64,000 nucleotides of DNA from Clostridia bacterium (GTDB taxonomy: Bacteria > Bacillota > Clostridia > Oscillospirales > RGIG8002): contig JAFZQJ010000012.1 of assembly GCA_017620395.1 (NCBI GenBank), forward strand, positions 1 to 64,000. Direction: 5' to 3'. Positions 33,085 through 43,300 of the stretch are shown in pieces; within the stretch, counting starts at the first letter, position 1; each line of letters begins with the position of its first letter. A program made the position numbers and the translations under genes. The notes beneath the pieces are model-generated. The model saw nothing but the letters and a program-made list of their open reading frames with translations, was not told the origin of the DNA and did no database searches.

Positions 33085-34221
33085 ATGGATAATCGGAACG
33101 ACGTCGCCGCGCTCGCGGCGAACAGAGAAAAAACGATAGTCAGAACGAGCGTAATCGGTATCGCGGCGAACGTGATACTCGTTGCGTTCAAGGCGTTCGT
33201 CGGGATAGTGTCGAACTCGATCGCGGTCATCCTCGACGCGGTCAACAACCTTTCCGACGCGCTTTCCTCCGTAGTTACGATAATCGGGGCGAAGCTCGGC
33301 GCGAAGCAGCCGGACAAAAAGCATCCGCTCGGCTACGGCAGGATCGAATACCTCAGCTCGATGATAGTCGCCGCGCTCGTGCTCTACGCGGGCATAACGT
33401 CGCTCGTCGAGTCGGTAAAGAAGATCATAACTCCCGAGCCGGCGGATTACGGCGCGGTCTCGCTGATCATAATTTCGGTCGCGATCGTCGTCAAGCTGCT
33501 GCTCGGACTCTACGTCAGGCGGCAGGGCAAGAAGGTCAACTCCGGCGCGCTCGTCGCCTCCGGCTCGGACGCGCTCTTCGACGCCGTCCTTTCCGCGTCG
33601 GTGCTCGCGTCGGCGGCGGTGTTCCTTATCTGGGGCGTTTCGCTCGAAGCCTACGTCGGCGTTCTGATCGCGCTCTTTATCATCAAGGCCGGCGTTGAAA
33701 TGATGATCGAGACCGTCAACGACGTCATCGGCAAGCGCGAGGACGCGGAGACCAGCCGCGAGCTGAAACGCGTCGTCTGCGAGGAGGAAGCGGTGCTCGG
33801 CGCCTACGACGTGACGCTTTTCAACTACGGGCCGAACAGGAATTACGGCTCGGTGCATATCGAGCTGCCCGATAACCTGACCGTCGACGAGGTCGACAGG
33901 ATAACGCGCAGGATACAGTCCGACGTCTACCGCCGGACGGGAGTCATTCTGACCGGCGTCGGAGTCTATTCCTTCAACACCTCCGACGACGAGGCGGCGC
34001 GGATGCGCAACGCGGTGCAGAAGGCGGTCATGTCGCACGACTGGGCGCTGCAGATGCACGGCTTCTACGCCGATACGGAGAAGAAGACGCTGCGCTTCGA
34101 CGTCGTCGTCTCCTTCGACGTCGACCGCGCGGAGGCGGTAAAGACGCTTTACGGCGAGGTCTCCGCGGCGTATCCGGACTACGATATCCTGATCGTGCCG
34201 GACGCCGACGTCGCGGACTGA
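33085..34221 (+). CDS. Cation diffusion facilitator family transporter
   Basis: A 378-residue inner-membrane exporter of divalent cations driven by proton exchange. The membrane half has six predicted helices with the metal-site motif DAVNNLSDALSS in helix 2 (about residues 52-63) and SGSDALFDA in helix 5, plus KHPLGYGRIEYLS after helix 2. The cytoplasmic half is the ferredoxin-like dimerisation domain (GAYDVTLFNYGPN, GSVHIELP). The Asn/Asp composition of the helix-2 motif fits Mn, Zn or Fe exporters; the metal cannot be decided from sequence. AAGGAG precedes the ATG. Monocistronic with its own promoter and terminator. Confidence 0.94.
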   Translation: MDNRNDVAALAANREKTIVRTSVIGIAANVILVAFKAFVGIVSNSIAVILDAVNNLSDALSSVVTIIGAKLGAKQPDKKHPLGYGRIEYLSSMIVAALVLYAGITSLVESVKKIITPEPADYGAVSLIIISVAIVVKLLLGLYVRRQGKKVNSGALVASGSDALFDAVLSASVLASAAVFLIWGVSLEAYVGVLIALFIIKAGVEMMIETVNDVIGKREDAETSRELKRVVCEEEAVLGAYDVTLFNYGPNRNYGSVHIELPDNLTVDEVDRITRRIQSDVYRRTGVILTGVGVYSFNTSDDEAARMRNAVQKAVMSHDWALQMHGFYADTEKKTLRFDVVVSFDVDRAEAVKTLYGEVSAAYPDYDILIVPDADVAD

Positions 34222-34298
34222 GGCTGAAACGTGTCCGGAGCCGCGCCCGGGCGCGATCGCCGGAATTGTTACATAATATATATATTATATTTATATAA

Positions 34299-34329
34299 AA
34301 AAACGCCCGCACGCTGTGCGGGCGTTTTT
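34299..34329. terminator. Bidirectional terminator between CDF gene and giant surface protein gene
   Basis: A 14-bp stem (AAAAACGCCCGCAC / GTGCGGGCGTTTTT) with a 3-nt loop. T or A runs on both sides let it end the CDF transcript and the convergent minus-strand operon. Confidence 0.88.
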
Positions 34330-34346
34330 CTGCTTTGCGTTAAAGA

Positions 34347-37300
34347 CTAATCGACGTAGTCCGGAATTACGCGGGCGTTGGTGTAGATGAGGTAGTTTTC
34401 CGCCTGCGAGACGAGCAGTACGTCGGAGGGATCCGACTTCTTGAAGAGCTCGACGTTGAGCCTGATCTTGTAGTTGGAGTAGGTCAGGCCCGCCGCCTCG
34501 AACGCCGCGCCGGTGTAGATCTTGAAGTCGAAGGGCAGCTCGAGGCTCGTCGGGAGCGCGCTCGAGCCGGTGACGACGCCGCGCGGGAGGACGAAGGTGT
34601 ATTCGTATTCGTTCGTTTTGTTTTCCGAATAGTCCGCGACGCCCGCGTCGTAGCCCTTGGCGGCGACGCTGCTCATATAGGTCCGGAAGCTGCGGCCGGC
34701 GGTATAGCCGTCCTCCTTCGAATAGAGGCGGAGCGTGCAGCGGATCATATCGTAGTTTTCCGCCTTCTCCTCGATATCGGAAATGTCGTAGACGCCGAGC
34801 GTGGAGATCTGCACCTCGGTCAGCGCGTTATCGTCAAGCGGGTTGATGCCGAGCGGCCCGTAGTCGCCGACGAAGACGTCGCTCCTGACGTTGTAATGCA
34901 GTCTGGCGGTGCGGTTGTCGATCTTGCAGTAGTAGGAGTGGTTCGCGGAGTCGTTCGCGCCCGCGGCGATCTTGCTGTATGACGTGCCTTCGCGGTAGAA
35001 CGCGACGTTCGACGTGCAGGAGGCGGTCGTTCCTATGCTGACGTTCGTTTCGTCCTCTCTGTTCGGGAACTGCTCGGAGATCGCGACGTCGTTATCCCAT
35101 TCGAAGGTGACGGAGGCGTTTATGACGGCGCCGTTGCCGGCGACGAGGTATTCGTTGATATGGCGGTTGACGTTCGCGCTGCGTATCTCGGCGTAGGTGG
35201 CGTTGTTCACTTCGTTGACGGTGAACTCGTTAGCGGTGGATGCGACCGCGCCGTTGACGGAGCCGATAACGTAGGTTCCGCTCGTATTCGGGTTGCCGGT
35301 TATGATCCTGCGCGACGAGCCGTCGTTTTCGTTGCGCGTCAGATAAAGCATGAAGCTGTGGAAGACGTTTATGTTGGAGTTGCCGCCGAGGTAGGCCTGG
35401 ACCTCGCTCTTCAGCGCGGAGTCGAGACTGACGGTCGTTTCCATCTCCGCGGTCAGCCTGCGGTTGCCGTTGAGGACGGACATCTCGGTGAAGTTCGGCG
35501 AAGTCGTCAGCGAAACGCCGCTCTGCACGAAGATGTTGCCGAGGATGAGGTGGACGTTGCCGCCGCCGTCTCCCTGCAGCTTGGCGGCGTCCGCGATACG
35601 GGACGGGCTCGAGGCGACGCCGAAGGTCGCCGGCGCACTTATCGTGTAGTGATAGACGACGTTGCTCGAGGTCGAATCGGTGAAGAAGGAGACGTAATAC
35701 GGCTCCGACATATCGACCTGATCTTCGGAGGAAGCGCCCTGCGGGAGGTCGGCGGAGAGCGTTACGTGCTGCGCGTCGTGATCGGCGGCGTCCGCTTCGT
35801 TGGCGACGCGGAACAGATGCTCCGCGCCGTTGTAGGTCGCTCTGACGGTCGCGAGGTTCGGGGCGGAGTCGCAGAGTATCAGCGTGCCGTTCGGGTCGTC
35901 GGCAGCCGTGAAGCTCAGACCGGGGAAGTCGTTGAAATCGCACGGGGTGAAGGCCGCGCTCGTGTTATCGTCGAGCGTTTCTCTGAAGTTCGCCAGCGAG
36001 AGTATGCCGGTGCCGGCGTTGTAGACCTCTCTGAAACGCGCGTAATACGGCTTGCCGCCGTTCGTCGCGTCGTTGAGCACGAGGATGGTATCGCCCGGCA
36101 GATCGGGGATGCTGCTCGACTTCGTGAGGGTGAGCGTCTTGGGGTAGTTCCAGAGCATATTGTCGCCGTTGTTTGCGGCGGCGGTCCATTCGTCGTAGCT
36201 GCGGATGTAGTTGTATTTGAAGAATATACTCGCCGGCGTGCCGAGGTTCTCCATCAGCGGCTTGCCGAAGCGGTCGTTGACGGTGTACCACGCGCGTTCG
36301 TAGTTGGTGCCGGTGCCGGTGGCTATGTCGAAGTCGAAGGTCAGCATCTTCTTGACGAGCGCGGGGATATAGAGGTGGTAGGCGATCTTGGAGGTGTCCG
36401 CGGGATCGCAGAAGCCGACGTCGATGAGGGTGAACATATGGCCCGCGGTGTCGACGTTGTTGATATCCATCGCGAACTGACCGGTGCCCGTGTTGCGCTG
36501 GAGGTTCGCGGCGCCGGAGGGAACGAAGCCGCCCGCGCCTTCGTCATAGACCATCTTGTAAAGGTTGATCTTGTAAATGCTGTTGTTGTTGACGGCGTAG
36601 TTGTAGTTGGTATTCGCGAGCATGTTGATATAGGAGTTTACCGTGTTCGTCGTGTTGATGCGGCTTATGTCGTCGATTATCAAAACGGCGAAGTCGTCGG
36701 CCAGCGAGGCGTTCTGCTCGGCGTTGTAGGTGGAGAGCTTCGCGGTGTTGAACTGCGTCTTGTAGAGGTCGCTCGCGTATTTATAGCGCCTGTCGCCGGC
36801 GATGATCTCCTGTATCGGCAGCCCCGCTACGGTGTCGGAAACGCCGTCGCCCGTCAGCGCGAGATTCGCGCCGCCGACGTTGTGCATCGGGTTGACGGTG
36901 ACGAAGGGATAGGTCGCGGCGTAATCTGTCGAGGCGTTGTAGCGAGAGGAATCGCTTTCGTTGCGCGAAGCCGGGATGCAGTCGCCGTCGAAGTCCGCCA
37001 TCACGACGTAGCCGTTTGTGCCGAAGATGCCGATACCGGAGCCGCTGTTGTTGATGCCGACCACGTTGATCGTCGCGGAGGTACCACCCTGGATGGAAAC
37101 ACCTGCGAATTTGACCGTTTGCTTGGTATTTGTGCCGATGAGCATGCCGGGGGTTTTGTTGCCGCCGTTGTTGACGACGCTGACTCCGTCGAGCAGGATA
37201 TTGTGCCCGCAGACCTTGCCGTTCGCGTTGCCGTTGAGCGCGCCGAACATTCCGCCTACGCCTATCAACGCGGGGGAGTTGTCCGCGGTGTAAGTCGCAC

Positions 37301-40300
37301 AGCGTGAGACGGTGCAATCGACTATTTTACTGTCTGTGAGATTGAAATAGGAATTTGCGTTGTTGTTTACGGTGAAGGTGCCGATAAGCCCGCCGGCGCT
37401 CGCTTTCTCCGAGTTATAGGAGGAAACGATGCTGTAATTCTCGACGTTCACCGAGGTCAGCTTGAGGCGCATGTCGCCGCCGAATACGTAGCCGATAAGT
37501 CCGCCGACCATATTCGTGGCGTCGATGGTTTTATTATTGCCGTCTATCGTGACGTCGGTTATCGTGCCCTGAACGCTGTTCCTCGTGACGCCGATCAGTC
37601 CGCCGCAGGTGCTGCCGCTGATCTCGAGGCCCTCGACGGAGGAATTTGAAAAGTCGACCTTTGAGTTTTCAAGACGGCCGAAAAATCCGCCGAGCAGTAT
37701 CTTATAGCGCATGTCGCTGGGACGCCTCATGCGTTTTGTCGCCGTTAAGGAGCCGCCGCTGACTGTTACGTACTGAACAGTGGCGGTTTTGCCGGTTCCG
37801 GTGCAGGCGTATCCGACGAGGCCACCGCCACAGTGGTGCATCTGTTCGAAATCGGCGAAGTCGATCTTCGCGGTACTGGGCTCACCCTTGACCTGAACGT
37901 CCGTCAGACCGATGACGGCGGTCGCGCTCGAGGAGCCCTTTATCGTCAGATCGGCGGAGGCGGCGGTGCTTCCGTTCGCCTGGTTTCCGCCGAAGCCGCC
38001 GACGAGACCGCCCGCGGCGAAGCCGCCCTTGACCGTCAGACCGGTTGCCGAAGGCGCATCGGCGACGAGGTTTTTGGATAATAAATAACCGATATATCCG
38101 CCGGTATACTTCGGGCCTTCTACGGTCAGTCCGTCAAGCGCGACGTTGCTGTAATAGATCGAGTTGACGGAAGTGCCCGTCACGCCGCCGGTATGCATAA
38201 TATCGGCAGCTTCGATACGGTCGGCGGCGTCGGGGTAGTAGGCGGTCTGGTTGTTGTAGTTGTGCCAGCCGTAGCCGTATTTGATATTGCCGCCGTTCGA
38301 GAGTTTGCGGATATCGTAGAAGACGCTGCCGGTCAGCGTAAGGTTCTTTATCGAGTTCGTGTCGCTGCCGGCGTTGAAGCTGTCGAGATACGCGGCGTTT
38401 ATCATGCCGAAACCGGCGCCCGCGTAGGGCTTGTAGTTCTCGATTTGCAGGTTTGTCTTGATGTTCTTCTTGTCGCTGATGGTTTTTATGCCGTTTCCGT
38501 CTGTAGATATGCCGCTCTCGTGGTTGTATTCCTGATACTTCATATTGAGGTTCACGGTTTTGCCGTTGCCGTTGAACTGCTTGAACTGCAGATAAAGCGC
38601 CTTGTCGTTGCTGTAAATGCTGCCGATGCCGCGGAAGCCGGCGGGCATATCGTAGCTGTCGCCCGTCAGGTTTATCGCGGAAACGACGGACTTGTTGGAG
38701 GAATTGCCGCAGACGCTTCTCGCGCGGAGCAGCGTTGCGCTGCTGCTCGCAGTGTATTGCCTGATAATATACGGCGTCTTGTTGCGGCCGGCGTAGATAT
38801 CCTGCGCCGCGACGATATCGTAGTCGCCGCTGCTCGCCGCGCCGGTGCCGACGTCGCTGTAGGCGGCGCATCTTGTCGAGGTGTACTCGCGGTAGCCTAT
38901 CCACTGTGCGTCCGTGATCGACGCGTAGTCGGTGTTTGAAGAGCCGTAGGACGCGCTGCCCGCGCCGCTGTTGACGACGCAGGAGAGGATATAGAACGCC
39001 TGAGCGTCCGGAATATTGACGGTGTAGGCGTCGCGTCCGGTCGCGTTGACCTCCAGCTTCGCGGAGCTCGAGGGAACGAGGTCCGGTATGCCGTAGTTCT
39101 TCGTGCCGTTGTTGACCGTCGCGGAGTTCGCCGCGTAGGACGAAGCCTCGTTGAAGGCGTAGCCGGCGATGACTCTGCCGATTATCGGGTTGACGTAGAG
39201 CCAGCCGTCGTCCGCGACCTGCGGGCAGACGTCGGAGGTCAGTCCGGAGGCGGCGGCCATATTGCGGAAGATCACGCCGCCGTTGAGGACTACGCCGATA
39301 TAGCCGCCGACGGGCATCAGACGGTTGCAGTCCGGATTCGAGTTCGCGACCGGGAAGCTCGCCTGCGTATCCGCTTCGCCCTCGTGCTCGACGGTGAAGT
39401 ATACGCGGACGTTGTCGATGACGTTGTCTCCGCCCATTACCTGGCCGATGACCGCGCCGTAGGAGGCGCAGGCGGCGTTGTCGTATCTGAAGGGGAGGAC
39501 GGAGTTCTGGCTTATGCCTATCGCGGAGTCGGTCCTCACGGTGACGTTTTTGACGACGCAGCCGTTGGCGGACTTGATGAGCGGGTTGTTGGACTTGTTG
39601 ATTATCGTGCCGCCGACGATGACGCCGCGGAAGGCGTACTGACAGTTGAAGCCGCTCGTGGCCGTCCAGTCGGCGAGGCCGCCGCCGAAGCCGACGAAGT
39701 CGGCGGGAAGCTCGATTTCGGAGGCGATGCTGTAATACGCGCCTGCGAGATAGGCGCGGACGTTCGCGAGCGACTTGGTGTCGCCCGCGTCGGAATCGTT
39801 GACGAAGCTGCCGCCGGAGTAGGTGTAGGTCGCGTGGGTGTTCTTGTTGTCGCACCACATATCGAGGGTGTTGGAGCCGACGTTGGTGGGCAGCGCGATA
39901 TTGACGCCGTCGATCGGGCTGCCGCTGATGATCTTCGCGGCGGTCGCGAGCATCGCGCCGTTGGTGATGATATAAGGATCGTTATACTGGCCGCAGCCGG
40001 TGGTAAGGCTCTCGTTCTTGACGTTGACCTTTATCTCATGGTAGCCGTTCGCCGCGTCGTACGCGTGGTTGACGTACGGCAGGAAGCCGGAGGAGAAGTT
40101 ATACGCGCTCGCGCCCGAGCTGTCCGTCGGGTGGGTGTAGCGGTTGGGATCGTTGTAGTAGTGATCCTCGAGGCCGGCGTATTCGACGGAGTCCTTGACC
40201 TCCTTGCCGTATGTGACGCGGCGGCGGTTGGAGGTCCAGTCCTCGTCGTAAGTGTAGTTGTATTCGCCGAGGCTTCCGTTAAGGAAGCGGAAGGATTCAA

Positions 40301-43300
40301 GGAAGGTCGCGCGGTCGAAGATGGAGCGGTCGGTGCCGTAGGCGGTATTCAGACCGCTCATGCCGCCCGTCGCGGTGCGCGCGTCGAGCTTGATATCCGA
40401 GAAGGTCAGGTTGATGTTCGTCGCCGTGTCGTAGCCGACGTTGCCGATGAGGGAGGAGGCGACGGCCGCCGTGCCCGTCGAGGGGTAGACGTCCGCGCCG
40501 GAGCCGCCGGTCGCGAGACCGGTAATATCGAGCTTGACGTTCTTGCCGACGTTGTTTATCAGCAGCGGCGAATAGGCGCCGGAGGTCCTGTTCGAGATCT
40601 CCGCGCCCGCGAGGGTGATATTCTTCAGATTCGCGCGCAGCGTCTTGGTCGTGTCGCCGAGCGTCCTGCGGACGAGGAAGCCGGAGTCGCCTTCGTCGAG
40701 CGAAACGTTGCCTTCGAGCGTCAGTACGTTGACGGTGAGCGAGGCGTCGTCGAAGGCGTTGGAGCAGTTGAGGAAGAGCCCCTGATGCATGAGGTAGTGC
40801 TGCGTTTTCTCGACGTCGGCGCGGGTGGAACGCGCATGGCCGTCGCTGTCGCCGGAGCCGCCTTCGCCGTCTTCGATCTCCTGATTATAGAACTTGACCG
40901 TGGCGTTCTGAATGGTTACGCCGGAGACGTCCACGTGGTAGTAGGAGAGTCCGGCCATATCGCAGTTGCCGGATATCCTGTTGTTATAGGCGTTGTTGAA
41001 GAAGCCGCCGTTGGCGGATTTGTTTATCGAGCTGTGCGCGTACCTGTTGAGGCTCCAGAGGAGGAGCTTTTCCGCGTCGCTCTTCGAGCTCTTGTTTCTG
41101 ATAAGGTCGAGGTTGTAGTAGTAGCGCGTTTTATCGTTGACCTTGCGGGTGTTTTTCCCGTAGGCCGTCTGATTCTGGTAGGTGTTGCAGCCGGCGCCGT
41201 CCGTGACGAGCGGAGCGCCGCCCGCGGTGCGGATGGAAACCACGCCGTTGCCGTTGCCGTCGATGCGGTTGTCGCCGACGACGGTGTTGCGCACGACCTC
41301 GTCGAAGGAGTTGAACGTGCCGGAGAAGGCCGTGTTCGCGACGTCGTAGCCGTCGCTGACGAGGTCGAGATATATCGCGGAGGAGGTGCCGTTGGTGCCG
41401 TCGTTGACTATGAAGCCGAAGGTGCAGGGATCGACGGCGTTAAGCGTAAGCGCGTTGACGTCGACGTGGTTGACCGTCCAGTGTCCCGTGGCTCTGCCGA
41501 CGAGCGCGCCGCCGGCGGGAACGATTGAGCCGTCCTTTTTCCAGGTCACCGACGGGCCCGAGGAGCCGCTGCCGATGATGACGCCGTCGGTTCCGCCGTC
41601 GGTCCCGATCGTGACGTTGGCGTCGATCCATTCGCAGCCGAGCAGTCCGCCGGCGCACGCCGCGCTGTCGCGGACGCGTGTGCTTATGCTCGCCGCGTCG
41701 CTGACGGTGACGTTGTTGAGCAGTACGCTGCGGGTGAAGTTGCCGCTGTTCGCGGCTATCGTGCCGATAAGTCCGCCGTAGCGCGTGCACCTGAAGCCGC
41801 AGGAGCCGTTCACGCAGTTGTCGAACTTTCCGGCGACGGTCACGTTATCGAAGTCGAAGGTCAGCGCGCTGACCGATGCGACGTGTCCGATCGCGCCGCC
41901 GACGTAAGCGTCGACGTTGGAGGAGACGGCGCCGTTCCTGTTGTTCTCAATTATGTCGTTTTCAAAGACGGAGCCGGAGATCACGGCCGTGCCGGCGGCT
42001 CCGGTGTCGAACAAGCCGATCGCGCCGCCGCAGTAGAGCTTGGAGCTGTTTGCGGTCTGGCCGAAGAGGTGTATATCCTGTTTCGTATCGACGTTCGTGA
42101 GCGTCACGGGGTTGGACGAACCGGAAACCTGCGCCGCGACGCCGCCGACGTTGTACGTCGACGAGGCCTTCGCCGCGAAGAGGGAGATATATCCGTCGAC
42201 GGTAAGGTCGCTCACCACCGCGTTGCTTACCTTGGCGAAGAGGCCGAGGTATTGGTGGCCGATGACGGTGCCGTAGTTGTTCGCGCCGATATTCGCGGGA
42301 GCGGAAAGCGCCGCGCCGCCGCTCATTCCGTAGGGCTCGCCGACGGCGAGGTATACCGTCCGGCCGTTTCCGTTGAAGCTGCCGGTGAAGGCGGCGTTGG
42401 AGCCGTTATCGCGCGTCAGCGCGACGATGCCGGTGCCGGAAAGGTCGATATCCGCGGTCAGGGAAAGGTTGCCGCCGAGGATGCTTCCGCTGCGGGAGCC
42501 CGAGCTGAATTTCAGCGCGCCCTTGTCCGCGTAGTTGTGCTGGACGTTGAGGGCGGTCTTTATGAAGTCCTTTTTCGAGGCCATGCTCGCGGCGTGTCCC
42601 GCGACCGTGACCGTGTGGGCGTTCATATCCACGGTGAAGAAGTCGCTTTCCGCGAGTCCGTTCGCGGAGGAGAGGCGGAGCGCCTCGCCCCAGTCGCCGA
42701 TATCGTCGACGGTGCCGCTGCCGCGCTTGAAGGTCCAGCCCGCGTCGGAGCCGCTGCCGAGCGCGTAGACGAGGCCGTTGCCGCGGGTGTTCACCAGCTG
42801 CGCGGAGGAGTAAGAGGCGCCGGAGAGGTCGGTCGTGCCCGCGATGCGGAGCACGCCTTCGTTGAGCGCGCTTACGAGTCCCGAGCCGACGCTGCCGTCT
42901 ACGTCGATCGTCCCGCTGACGTCGAGGAAGCTGCCAACTTCGCCGGCGGAGCCGACGATGCCTCCGCTGACGGCGGCGTTCGTCGTCACGCGCGCGTCGC
43001 TTATGCTCGCGTAAAGCGGGTACATGCCGAAGGTGCCGATGAGTCCGCCGCTTATGGTGGAGGAACCGCTGTTGGCGAGTATCTTCACCTCAACGTTGTG
43101 AACGTCGAGGGTGTTCGTCAGGAGCGTGTTGGAATATCTGCCGATAAGTCCGCCGCGCGTGCCGCCGCCGGTGAATCTGACCTGCTTCGTGAAGGCGTTG
43201 TCGGTAAGGACGGCGGACGTTTCGGTTATCGTCACGCTCGTGTCGGAGTCGAGCGTACCGGAAAGCGCGCCGACGTTGCCGGTGCCCGCGATGGTGAAGC

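Noticed and set aside
34347-34500. LPxTG or other C-terminal anchor on the giant protein
   Set aside because: The C terminus ends in NARVIPDYVD with no LPxTG, hydrophobic helix or basic tail.
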